Source: Roseofilum acuticapitatum BLCC-M154
GTDB taxonomy: Bacteria; Cyanobacteriota; Cyanobacteriia; Cyanobacteriales; Desertifilaceae
DNA: 60,260 bases
Assembly: GCF_030068475.1 (NCBI RefSeq)
Contig: NZ_JAQOSP010000150.1
Location: 1 to 60,260, forward strand
Reading direction: 5' to 3'
The notes beneath the pieces were generated by a model. The model saw only the letters and a program-made list of their open reading frames with translations, was not told the DNA's origin and did no database searches. Position 1 is the stretch's first letter. Each line of letters begins with the position of its first letter. The translations under genes were made by a program, and so were the position numbers. This document shows positions 8,920 through 17,016 of this stretch, piece by piece.

Positions 8920-10115
8920 ACTGCATTCTCCCGAAAGATATGATGAAATGTGTTACAAACTTGTACTTGACCAAAGCCTTCCAGAGTGCGATCTCCTACA
9001 CCCTGATATTCTAGTTCCTTTAAAGCATCGATCCATACCTCTATTTTAGACGTACTGAACAAAAAAACCGCTCCTTTCTGAGTAATAAGCTCAACATCTT
9101 TCATCAGTCCCCATGCAGAATTCCAGCCTGACCAATAATCATAACTGCTATAGGTTCCATGAAGCCGTAAATCAGGATCTTCCACCTTCGTCATAGCACA
9201 GAGCATCGCTGGTGAAATTACCATTGTCCGCCGCCATTGCTCCGTGAGAATGGCATCAGACTGTAAATCCAGAGTAAAAAACCGATGGTCTTGAATCAAT
9301 GAATCTTGAGATTTTCCAAAAACGTCATTCCAAACTTTCCAGCGTTCTTTCAAAACCGTATTAAATTCATTGACTCTCGCTTCAGTTTCAGACTTATAAT
9401 CTTTAACTTCTGCTTGAATTTCAACTTTCCCCAATCCCCGCGATGTCGATCCCCCCAATCGCAAGTGACTCGAAGTAAGATAATTCCCTAAATCTTCGGA
9501 AAGTTCTCTATCTTTCAAATAAACATAACTCTCGAAACATTTATCTTTTTGATGTTCGCTAATCACTTGAATGCTGTAGAGTACCTCCTCTTCTGCGGTA
9601 GCTCTCCGACGATTAATCCCCACTTTAGTTAATAATCGCTTTTCAGCAGTATGGGATGTATACTGACCATTTTTAACACTATAAAAACCACTAAACGGTT
9701 CTACTCTTCTTCCATCTTTTGGACAATTTGGATCGTACAATTGACCATGAAAGTCTGCACAAAATCGGTCAATTAGTGTATCAAAAACACCGGCATTTCT
9801 CGATTTTTCTGATTGGAAACCAGGGTCAGATTTAGAACTGACTGCCGTTGCTGATAAAACATAAACTTCTTCTCCTTCCACGGTTGGGTAGGCATTAGTA
9901 AAAATCGCTGCTTCTCGATCGACAAAAAGCGTCTGAAAATCGCCACCAGGACGATCTGGATCAACACCAGGCTGGTGGAGGATATGAGCAGCAACTGCAC
10001 CGCGAATCACCGATCCAGGGATATAGTCTTGAGCTTCACTGATTGAACCTCCCGGTTTTTGGCGGCTAATTGCCAATGGTGAAAGAGCTTTAATTTTAAG
10101 TTTAATTTCTTTCAT
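8916..10115 (-). CDS. csx10: Csx10, Cas5-group RAMP of type III-D
   Basis: A 399-aa RAMP protein that would hold the 5' handle of the crRNA. The N-terminus 'LSPLAISRQKPGGS' followed by 'DYIPGSVIRGAVAAHIL' is typical of Csx10. Two glycine-rich loops, 'LGGSTSRGLGKVEI' and, near the C-terminus, 'GVGDRTLEGFGQVQV', show two RAMP-like folds in one chain. The start at 10115 is chosen because it overlaps the upstream Cas7 stop as ATGA; the next upstream Met would add ten residues inside that gene. Csx10 is a marker gene of subtype III-D. Confidence 0.9.
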   Translation of the reverse strand: MKEIKLKIKALSPLAISRQKPGGSISEAQDYIPGSVIRGAVAAHILHQPGVDPDRPGGDFQTLFVDREAAIFTNAYPTVEGEEVYVLSATAVSSKSDPGFQSEKSRNAGVFDTLIDRFCADFHGQLYDPNCPKDGRRVEPFSGFYSVKNGQYTSHTAEKRLLTKVGINRRRATAEEEVLYSIQVISEHQKDKCFESYVYLKDRELSEDLGNYLTSSHLRLGGSTSRGLGKVEIQAEVKDYKSETEARVNEFNTVLKERWKVWNDVFGKSQDSLIQDHRFFTLDLQSDAILTEQWRRTMVISPAMLCAMTKVEDPDLRLHGTYSSYDYWSGWNSAWGLMKDVELITQKGAVFLFSTSKIEVWIDALKELEYQGVGDRTLEGFGQVQVCNTFHHIFRENAV

Positions 10116-10837
10116 GAGAGACTCTCTTGTGCTAAAAAATTCCAAACTTTTTGATCGATATTTTCTTTTTCACCGGTTACTTCCCAAGTCAGCCAACCCA
10201 ATCCGGCTGACTTACTGCCCCCCAATGCATGAATATGTTTAATAGCTGATAAGAGGAGAATGTTGGCATAAGTGGGACAATTTGGCTCTAGATAAATAGA
10301 GCCTTTGAAGGGTAGTTTTACATTCATTGCTGAAGTTTCCAGGAAAAATAGCTTTTTCTCTTCTGCGGTTTGGCGGCGACGATTAATGGTCACACCAGGA
10401 CGCAGGACTTCAGGTAAATTTTGGGGATCTTCTGGACAAATTAAATCATCTACAAGAATCCGCGATCGCAGAGTGGGATTACCAAAAATTTGGCAGACCA
10501 AACAGTGGTAAGATTCATCATCGTTAACTTTATATTCTTCTCGATAAAAACCCTCTTCATCATCAGAATTCGCTCTTTGTGGACACATCATTTGTGGATT
10601 AGGAGATTCACAAATGGGCCATTTTAGTCCACGTAGTAATTTTTCACATTCGTGGCGCAAGCGACCTTTTAACTGAGATCCAGGAATCAACAATTTACCC
10701 TCAGCAGTGCGAACAATGGGCTTATCTGCTAAAGAACCCGATGAACCGCCTGCGCCAACACATAAAGCGGTATCAATTAAGGCAGTTAGCTCAATGGTAC
10801 GGTAAGAATTTGGCATTAATGTACTTAATTGAACCAT
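10112..10837 (-). CDS. cas7: Cas7-family RAMP with Cys cluster
   Basis: A 241-aa RAMP directly downstream of cas10. Motifs are 'LADKPIVRT' (Asp at the same distance from the IPGS motif as in the 285-aa Cas7), 'LIPGSQLKGRLRHECE', four cysteines in 'PICESP', 'MMCPQR' and 'YHCLVCQIFG' that could bind zinc, 'GVTINRRRQTAEEKKLF', and the glycine-rich loop 'LGGSKSAGLGWLTWEV'. It is predicted to be a backbone subunit able to cut target RNA. Its ATG overlaps the cas10 stop as TAATG, so the two are translationally coupled and probably adjacent in the complex. Confidence 0.88.
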   Translation of the reverse strand: MVQLSTLMPNSYRTIELTALIDTALCVGAGGSSGSLADKPIVRTAEGKLLIPGSQLKGRLRHECEKLLRGLKWPICESPNPQMMCPQRANSDDEEGFYREEYKVNDDESYHCLVCQIFGNPTLRSRILVDDLICPEDPQNLPEVLRPGVTINRRRQTAEEKKLFFLETSAMNVKLPFKGSIYLEPNCPTYANILLLSAIKHIHALGGSKSAGLGWLTWEVTGEKENIDQKVWNFLAQESLS

Positions 10838-13113
10838 TAGGAAACCTCCGCTTCACTTTCGATAGATTGTTCAGATGTTTTGTCTGGCTCTTCTACAAAT
10901 GGATACAGATCAACCAGTTCATGCCAAATTGTTTCATAGGTGGTGCTAGAATCTTCTTTTAATGACATCCAAGGTGCTAAATTACCCCTATTATTCCGAT
11001 CTTTAGGTGGACACCAAGCTTCTTCAAATTTTTTGAGTAGAGGTTGTTGTTTTTCTTCTTTTAACCGCACTCGAAAATAGCGGTAGTTCAACATAGCAGT
11101 ATTCTTACCTTGCTCTAGTAAGCTCCGAACCTGGTAAAGTTGCGATCGCGGAAATTCAGAATCTTTCAGTGCCTTCACCGTTTCCAGTAATCCACCGATT
11201 TCATGCAAAGTATAGGGTGCAGCATAAAGCTTGAGCTTAGGCTTACCTTCAATCTCTAATCCCTTTTTACGAAATGTTGCAATACTAGAAGATAGCATCG
11301 TGACAGATTTCATTACCAAAAAGTCAATAGTACCCCCATAATAACTGGCATTTTTCTTCGCTTCTTTTGCTTTTTTCTTAGCAGATTTTAGAAGTTGCTT
11401 TGTTAGGTCTTCCGCATAGTAAATGGGAGTATCCAGTGCTGTAATTAATACGCCAACAGACATACTTAGTTGACAGTGAGAACTAGGAGCTTCGCCCAGT
11501 TTCCAGCGATGAATTGTGCTTTCTGGTTTCTGTATCTTTTCAGAAGATACTGCCAAAGAAGGATCGAGCATCAGTAAAATATTTTCAAACTCTTCACCAA
11601 TAGTTTTAGCGATTTCCAAGGCTTTTTCTGCCGGTACAATTAGCATCACATCATCGCCACCAATCGTCAAAATTTCAAAAGGATGAATCCATTTTCCATT
11701 CCGGTTTTCATTGTCCGAATCATTCAAACCTTCCAGCTTGCGTGGCTTGAGATGGCGTTCTAATGCTTTGTAAACGGATTTTTCTGTAGCTTCAGATACA
11801 TTTTCACTAAATCTCTGATATTCTTGTGGTGTTTTGATTTTCTGAATATAACCTCCCATGTTATTACCATCAGCATAAACATAAGCAACAAAACCTTTAG
11901 GCTCACTTACATTACCCAATTCACGGAGCGATCGCGCTTCTTTGTGAGAGTCTTCTAAATGTTGATATTCAGGACAATTACGGTATAGTGCATCAGAGGT
12001 TAGATAACCTTCAAATTTGCTCACCCAACTTTTAAATTCACCTGGCTCCCAATCAAGCCATTCTGATGACTTATACCAGCCTACATTTTGACTATCACGC
12101 TTGGATTTTTGACCCGCAATTCGTTTCCGTGCCAGAGAATCAGATAACCAAGGCTCACTGGGTAAACGTTGAGCTTGACGCACAGTAGAACGGTGTTCAG
12201 TTTCGTCTCGTCGCACATAGGGATGGGTTTCAAACATAGGTGGATAACGACGACTTGGACGGTTTTCTTTAGGCTGTTCATAGCCACTGCGACGCTGATT
12301 AAAGCGAGTCGCTAATTGACCAACCAGTTCATTAAAACTCTTACGATCTTTGAAGTTTTCAGAAGGATCGGATTCTGATTGACCATAATAGGCTTGAACT
12401 AAAGGATGTGAGCTATTGCGTTGATACCACTCCAGCCAATTAGTCTCTTGAATAGGCTCTTTGAGTAAACCGAAACGGAGTTCTAGAAATCGAAAGGTAT
12501 CACCTACAGCACAAGAATTAGCCGTTAAACTTTCTTCGGTGTATCGCTTTTCAATGGCATTAGCCAGTTGATCAATATATGCGGCTGGACAAAATGCGAG
12601 AATATTACCCCCTGTGGAATAAATAATTAACTCAGGAATGAGAGCCTGATGCAATCCTGGGAAATTTTCTGGTTTATCTAACCACTGCTTAATTAAAGTG
12701 GATTCACCTTGACCAAAGAAAGCAGGAATATCTACAAGATTAATGCGATCTAGGAGCGCAGAAGCACCCCGGATATCTTGTAGATTGGATGCTTCAAAAA
12801 CATACTGTTTGATTTTTGTTGCTCCTCCATAAACCAACCCAATCTTGGCATTCCATAAATTGGGATTTTCCTCACTCAGTTGTTGCAATTGCTCCACAGT
12901 CTCAGGATAAGGTAATTCTGCCAACTTTTGAGCCTGCTCAACAAAAGGCTTGACTTCTGCTGGTAAATCTCCTTGAGCTAGAAGAATATTTCTCATCTGC
13001 TGTAGATCTTCAATACTGATCTGGGGCTGCTGCTCTTCACCCCAAGCTAGACACCAAGCGATGCCTATAGAAATGGGATCTGTTTCTGTTAATAAACTAC
13101 TATTTTTTGGCAT
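10837..13113 (-). CDS. cas10: Cas10, HD-less cyclic oligoadenylate synthase
   Basis: The 758-aa large subunit of the type III effector. 'IKQYVFEASNLQDIRGASALL' near residues 101-121 is the characteristic Cas10/Cmr2 N-terminal segment. The first Palm domain has 'YADGNNMGG' (about 413-421). The cyclase Palm has the intact GGDD at about 485-488, within 'LTIGGDDVMLIV'. A helical stretch 'LLKSAKKKAKEAKKN' follows. There is no HD nuclease motif in the first 110 residues, as known for subtype III-D Cas10, so ssDNA cleavage is probably absent while messenger synthesis from ATP is retained. Low homology at about 240-400 may be an insert. It starts 37 bp after the CARF-RelE gene. Confidence 0.95.
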   Translation of the reverse strand: MPKNSSLLTETDPISIGIAWCLAWGEEQQPQISIEDLQQMRNILLAQGDLPAEVKPFVEQAQKLAELPYPETVEQLQQLSEENPNLWNAKIGLVYGGATKIKQYVFEASNLQDIRGASALLDRINLVDIPAFFGQGESTLIKQWLDKPENFPGLHQALIPELIIYSTGGNILAFCPAAYIDQLANAIEKRYTEESLTANSCAVGDTFRFLELRFGLLKEPIQETNWLEWYQRNSSHPLVQAYYGQSESDPSENFKDRKSFNELVGQLATRFNQRRSGYEQPKENRPSRRYPPMFETHPYVRRDETEHRSTVRQAQRLPSEPWLSDSLARKRIAGQKSKRDSQNVGWYKSSEWLDWEPGEFKSWVSKFEGYLTSDALYRNCPEYQHLEDSHKEARSLRELGNVSEPKGFVAYVYADGNNMGGYIQKIKTPQEYQRFSENVSEATEKSVYKALERHLKPRKLEGLNDSDNENRNGKWIHPFEILTIGGDDVMLIVPAEKALEIAKTIGEEFENILLMLDPSLAVSSEKIQKPESTIHRWKLGEAPSSHCQLSMSVGVLITALDTPIYYAEDLTKQLLKSAKKKAKEAKKNASYYGGTIDFLVMKSVTMLSSSIATFRKKGLEIEGKPKLKLYAAPYTLHEIGGLLETVKALKDSEFPRSQLYQVRSLLEQGKNTAMLNYRYFRVRLKEEKQQPLLKKFEEAWCPPKDRNNRGNLAPWMSLKEDSSTTYETIWHELVDLYPFVEEPDKTSEQSIESEAEVS

Positions 13114-13150
13114 GATTTTTAATTCCTAGCAATAAAAGAAATCAATGGCA

Positions 13151-14269
13151 TCAAGGATTATTATTCACTTCCGGTTCTTTCCCATATCGTCGCAAGTGTA
13201 GAACGCCATTTTCTGTAGTACAACTGACTCGCAAGCCTTGAGTGACACGAAAATGCTCAATATCTCCTTTATTGGTATACTTGTCGTATTGAATTCCACC
13301 ATCTTGCTTTAAAAGACTGGTACTGCCATTGGACTTCTCAAGGAGTACCGACACTTTCACTAAAACTTCTTGGAGCTTCGTGCGTTCTCGATCGTTTTTA
13401 ATTTTGTTATAGTCTTCTCTAAATCTATCGCTATACTGGATTCTTTTAAGATCTAATAGATCTTTGGAAAGAAAAGACTCTTTTGATGCATCCCAAATCA
13501 GTTTACCCCAGGTTGACAATACTTTTTCACCGTCAATATCTCCAATCATAGCTTCTGGAATTCCCTGAACTTCTGAGGGTGATAAGCCTAGTCCAGTGTC
13601 CATAAATGCTAAAGGAACAACATATTCTTTTAGCTTGTCTTCATCAACTTTAATTGGTAAACGAGGAATCTTAATTAGTTCTGAGTTTTCTCCTTCAAAA
13701 ATGTAAATAATTTCATCAGCATAGAGCATCCCAATGGTATTCAAATACCCTTGTAGGCTCTTGAAGCTGCCCACAAGATTGAAGATCACTTTATCGTATC
13801 CTTCCAAAACCGATCGAAGATGATCGAGTAAATCATCAATTCCTTCAGTAAAGGCTTGAGTTGTCAAAGTGGATAGTCCTTTGGGTTGATAGACTTGAGC
13901 CGGTATATTTTGACTGATTAAAAATTGATTAACTACTTGAGCAGTAGCTTCTCCTTGAGCTGTATCAGTAGCAATGAGCCAGTGAACATCTTGTTTTGCT
14001 TTGTCTATCTGTTCTTCATAGAGTCCGTAAATTCCATTCAATTCAGCACTGGATGCTCTGATATTTTTTATGGATTTATTTTTCAGTGTTTGTTTGGCTC
14101 TTGTTTTTAAGATTTCAATAATTTCTTTAACTTTTTCTGGTGTTTGCTCTGCCGTCAAGTTGGCATAATCTCGAAGGATTTTGTTCCAATCTCGTTCTTC
14201 TTGGTTTTTGTTATCGATTTGCTTGGTTAATAAGCTTGTGCCAACGGTAGAAATGATAACTTTAGACAT
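13151..14269 (-). CDS. CARF-RelE CRISPR ancillary effector (Cami1-like)
   Basis: A 372-aa protein. Residues 1-215 match the APE2256/TIGR02619-type CARF domain, which binds cyclic oligoadenylate: 'VIISTVGTSLL' at the N-terminus, 'LIATDTAQGEA' near 98, 'FNLVGSFKSLQGYL' near 163, and 'YIFEGENSELIKIPRLP'. A linker leads to a C-terminal domain of about 100 residues whose end ('HFRVTQGLRVSCTTENG', 'LHLRRYGKEPEV') looks RelE/ParE-like. This is the architecture of Cami1, a cA4-activated mRNA interferase. The start at 14269 has an AGAGG ribosome site; an ATG at 14314 would overlap the upstream gene. The CARF call is firm, the RelE call moderate. Confidence 0.82.
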   Translation of the reverse strand: MSKVIISTVGTSLLTKQIDNKNQEERDWNKILRDYANLTAEQTPEKVKEIIEILKTRAKQTLKNKSIKNIRASSAELNGIYGLYEEQIDKAKQDVHWLIATDTAQGEATAQVVNQFLISQNIPAQVYQPKGLSTLTTQAFTEGIDDLLDHLRSVLEGYDKVIFNLVGSFKSLQGYLNTIGMLYADEIIYIFEGENSELIKIPRLPIKVDEDKLKEYVVPLAFMDTGLGLSPSEVQGIPEAMIGDIDGEKVLSTWGKLIWDASKESFLSKDLLDLKRIQYSDRFREDYNKIKNDRERTKLQEVLVKVSVLLEKSNGSTSLLKQDGGIQYDKYTNKGDIEHFRVTQGLRVSCTTENGVLHLRRYGKEPEVNNNP

Positions 14270-14310
14270 AATTAAACCTCTTGAAAATTGACTGTGTGAC
14301 TGTGTAAAAT

Positions 14311-15237
14311 TCAATCTCTGGAGTTTATGATTTTTTTGATAATCACCTCCAAGAGGACATCTGGTGCAGTTGGTCTTTGGTCACGCTCCCACTTTCCAGC
14401 AATGAGTTCTAGATAGGGTTGGGTATGTAATACTTCGACTTTCTCCTCTAAAACACTGTGAATGACGGCGACTGGGGTTAAAGCTTGACAGAGCTTGTGC
14501 CAAATGGGGATTTGATCCGGTTGACTGCTGATGATGATGTAGTGGGTGCATTCCTCTACTATGGGTAACTTTACAGGATCGGGTTTACCTCCTACATCTA
14601 CAAGGGCTAAATCAACTACGTTGCGAATCTTGCGAGTATTCTTGGCTTGATCTTCAAAATACTGTATTAAAAGTTTTTCTGAATCAGGGTGTTTACAAAT
14701 TGGAACTTTGTTTTTTTGCTTCAAACGCTTGGATAGCTCTCTGTCTGGGGTTTCGTAGGTGTGGTTGCCTTCACCGTCCCAGTTGGCTCGATGTAAGTAA
14801 CTGCTCAGATAAGGTAAAGTTTGGGACAAGTGTACCCGAAGTGTATTAGATAGGACACTTTTGCCGCTATTGGGCGGGCCGACAATTAGGAGCGCGGGGG
14901 ACAAATTATTACTAAACTCAAGGGGAATGGTATCTCCTATGGTGATGTCAGAAGAGTGACTGATGACGACGATCGCCGCTTGTGCTTGAATGTTAAAAAA
15001 GGCTACCCATGGAAAGGAGGAAAATTTTTCTCCCAGATAGGTATATAACCAGACGGGAGCGCGACCAAATAAAAGTAAGGGTTGATCGGGGTCTAAATCT
15101 GGAGGAAATTCTAGGTTGAGTAAGGCTTCAGTGGAGATGAGTTCTGAGGGTTTGAGTAGGTTGATGGCTAAAGTTTGAATTAAGTCATTAACGGGTGCTT
15201 TTGCCTTCAGAAAAATGCGCTGTAATTCGACTTCCAT
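14311..15237 (-). CDS. Csx3-like domain fused to P-loop ATPase
   Basis: A 308-aa fusion. Residues 40-105 follow the Csx3 pattern ('GRAPVWLYTYL', 'WVAFFNIQAQ', 'VVISHSSDITIGDTIPL'). Residues 112-305 are a P-loop NTPase: Walker A GPPNSGKS at 120-127 and a Walker-B-like 'LALVDVGG' at 210-217. Csx3 is a ring nuclease that breaks cyclic tetra-adenylate, and Csx3-AAA fusions are known in cyanobacteria. Compared with the stand-alone Csx3 next door, the counterparts of His68, His71, Asp80 and Arg82 are Glu, Ser, Asn and Gln. Only the late His is kept. The Csx3 part is therefore probably a ligand sensor or scaffold, not an enzyme. Confidence 0.85.
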   Translation of the reverse strand: MEVELQRIFLKAKAPVNDLIQTLAINLLKPSELISTEALLNLEFPPDLDPDQPLLLFGRAPVWLYTYLGEKFSSFPWVAFFNIQAQAAIVVISHSSDITIGDTIPLEFSNNLSPALLIVGPPNSGKSVLSNTLRVHLSQTLPYLSSYLHRANWDGEGNHTYETPDRELSKRLKQKNKVPICKHPDSEKLLIQYFEDQAKNTRKIRNVVDLALVDVGGKPDPVKLPIVEECTHYIIISSQPDQIPIWHKLCQALTPVAVIHSVLEEKVEVLHTQPYLELIAGKWERDQRPTAPDVLLEVIIKKIINSRD

Positions 15238-15256
15238 GATGATAAAATAAGGCTGA

Positions 15257-15586
15257 TTAGGAGAAGGTGGGTAAGTCTAAAGGCAATACTTGACTGACGT
15301 TAAGGGTTGGGGAATGGGTGGCAATGACAACACCGCCTAAACGGGTGTCATAGCAAGCAACCCAGGCTGCTGGATGACATTCATGGACGAGATAGCCATA
15401 GAGCCAAATGGGGGCTTTTCCTTCAAGAATTACACCTTGGGAATAGTCGAGTTTGGGTAGTTTTAATCCTTTGAGATCTTCGGGGACAATGACACCATTT
15501 TCGGTGAGAATTTCGATGTGAAGATGTTGATAGTTAAGTCCCGATCGCGTTTGATGGGGAATTACGGTTAGCTGTACTGAACTCAT
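15257..15586 (-). CDS. csx3: Csx3 (Crn3) ring nuclease
   Basis: A 109-aa stand-alone Csx3. The core 'GVILEGKAPIWLYGYLVHEC' continues with 'HPAAWVACYDTRLGG' and 'VVIATHS', giving His68, His71, Asp80, Arg82 and His91, the set expected for metal-dependent cleavage of cyclic tetra-adenylate. Its role would be to switch off the Cas10 signal after an infection is cleared. It is the first gene of the operon, 19 bp before the fusion protein that carries a degenerate copy of the same domain. A TATAAT box lies about 30 bp upstream of the ATG. Confidence 0.92.
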   Translation of the reverse strand: MSSVQLTVIPHQTRSGLNYQHLHIEILTENGVIVPEDLKGLKLPKLDYSQGVILEGKAPIWLYGYLVHECHPAAWVACYDTRLGGVVIATHSPTLNVSQVLPLDLPTFS

Positions 15587-15615
15587 ACGTGGTTCTTGCT
15601 GATTGATATAACGGT

Positions 15616-15621
15616 ATTATA
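15616..15621 (-). promoter_or_regulatory. Candidate -10 box of the type III-D operon
   Basis: On the minus strand this reads TATAAT, 29 bp before the csx3 ATG, in the 77-bp gap between csx3 and the divergent WYL regulator gene. No good -35 hexamer is seen at the usual spacing, which fits a regulated promoter. The short gap means any operator for the regulator probably overlaps this promoter. Confidence 0.5.
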
Positions 15622-15663
15622 GTCCTAGCTGGAAACAGATGCTTCCAATTCTCCGGTAACCTT

Positions 15664-16995
15664 ATGGATATTGACATTGACTTGACTTCTCCTCCTACCG
15701 TAATCTTGCTCAAATATTTAGCCAGGGCTGCTTTGCGGCAAAAATCAGCATTCCTACAGGCGATTCGTCTCTGGGTAATCTTGCGGGTTTTATATGAAGA
15801 GCCTTCTATTAAAGATCCGTTTACCTTTCCCGAATGGCGAGAGTTTTGGTTTACTGCTTCTCACCCGAAAAGCGATCGCCTCCCAGATAACCACGATCGC
15901 ACCTGTCCTTGTAGCAAAACCACCCAAGACTGGTTATTACAAGCCTTGAGTCCATCGGAAATTACCCTATGGTGCGAGCAATTCGTCCAACAAGAACAAT
16001 GCTCTTTAAGCCAGATCCAAGACTATTTACAACAGCGTCCTTTTCAGGTCACCCGCCGATCCTTGCAAAGTGATTTTTATCGCCTCCGGGATCTGGGGTG
16101 GCTCACTGGTCGAGATCGCCTCTACTCCCGCGTTAGCCAACCCCCCCTCGGCTATCCCATCAGCAAAAACGCCTCCCCCCTTTGCACCCTACCCTTAATC
16201 AATCCCGATTTAGAACTCACCGTGCAAACCCTCTTACAACCCTTGGGAGGTCATCCACGATTTTTCCTCTATCTCGATTATGTCGTCCATCAGAGTCAGC
16301 AAGACCGGGTAGAAGACTGGCAAAATTTACTCAAACAAATCTGGACACAAACCCCCATTCCTCCCCTAGAATTGAGCTATAACAGCGCCAAATTGGGAAA
16401 AATTTGCACGGTCATCATTTACCCCGTCAGTATCTATTATGTGCGTCGCGCTCTCTACCTGTGCGGTTTTGGAGCAACCCCCCAGGGGACTGGAGAATGG
16501 TACAATTATCGCCTAGAACGGATAGAAAAGATGACCGTGCGATCTTGGGAAGATGCAGATATTCCGACTCTATTGGGCGATCGCCATCAACAGCAAACTT
16601 TACCCACACCAGAATATATTGAAACCGAACTCGATCGTGTTTGGGGTTTTGACTTCTGGGAACCTAAGCAATTCCTTTTATACCGATTTGACCGCCAGTT
16701 TCATGACCGCTACATTCAAGGAACCCATCGCCATGCCACCTTTAAACCCATCAGCTATGAAACCGTGCGATCGCATCTTCAAAAACACCATTGCTTATCC
16801 ATCCTCAAGTCAAAATCCCCCCAAGATGCCTATTATCAAGCCGACTATCGAGACAACGATATCAACGTTATTCAAAGACTCAGAGCTTGGCGACCCTTTG
16901 GCGAAGTCCTCTGGCCTTTATCCTTGCGAGAGCGCATGAGAGCAGAAGTCAATCAAGAACAATACCTGTATCAATCCCTGGAAGAGTCAGTATAA
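15664..16995 (+). CDS. WYL-domain regulator, TIGR03985-type CRISPR-associated protein
   Basis: A 443-aa protein transcribed away from the CRISPR operon. The N-terminal half includes a winged-helix-like segment ('LSQIQDYLQQRPFQVTRRSL', then 'DFYRLRDLGWLTGRD'). The C-terminal half has a WYL-like beta domain ('IYPVSIYYVRRALYLCGFG', 'EWYNYRLERIEKM'). This matches the cyanobacterial TIGR03985 family, found beside CRISPR loci. WYL proteins usually bind ligands, sometimes nucleic acids, and control promoters, so a repressor or activator role on the 15587-15663 gap is likely. ATG at 15664 directly follows a GGTAAC stretch. Function is inferred from fold and position. Confidence 0.8.
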   Translation: MDIDIDLTSPPTVILLKYLARAALRQKSAFLQAIRLWVILRVLYEEPSIKDPFTFPEWREFWFTASHPKSDRLPDNHDRTCPCSKTTQDWLLQALSPSEITLWCEQFVQQEQCSLSQIQDYLQQRPFQVTRRSLQSDFYRLRDLGWLTGRDRLYSRVSQPPLGYPISKNASPLCTLPLINPDLELTVQTLLQPLGGHPRFFLYLDYVVHQSQQDRVEDWQNLLKQIWTQTPIPPLELSYNSAKLGKICTVIIYPVSIYYVRRALYLCGFGATPQGTGEWYNYRLERIEKMTVRSWEDADIPTLLGDRHQQQTLPTPEYIETELDRVWGFDFWEPKQFLLYRFDRQFHDRYIQGTHRHATFKPISYETVRSHLQKHHCLSILKSKSPQDAYYQADYRDNDINVIQRLRAWRPFGEVLWPLSLRERMRAEVNQEQYLYQSLEESV

Positions 16996-17016
16996 TAGCA
17001 AAAAAAATCATTAATA

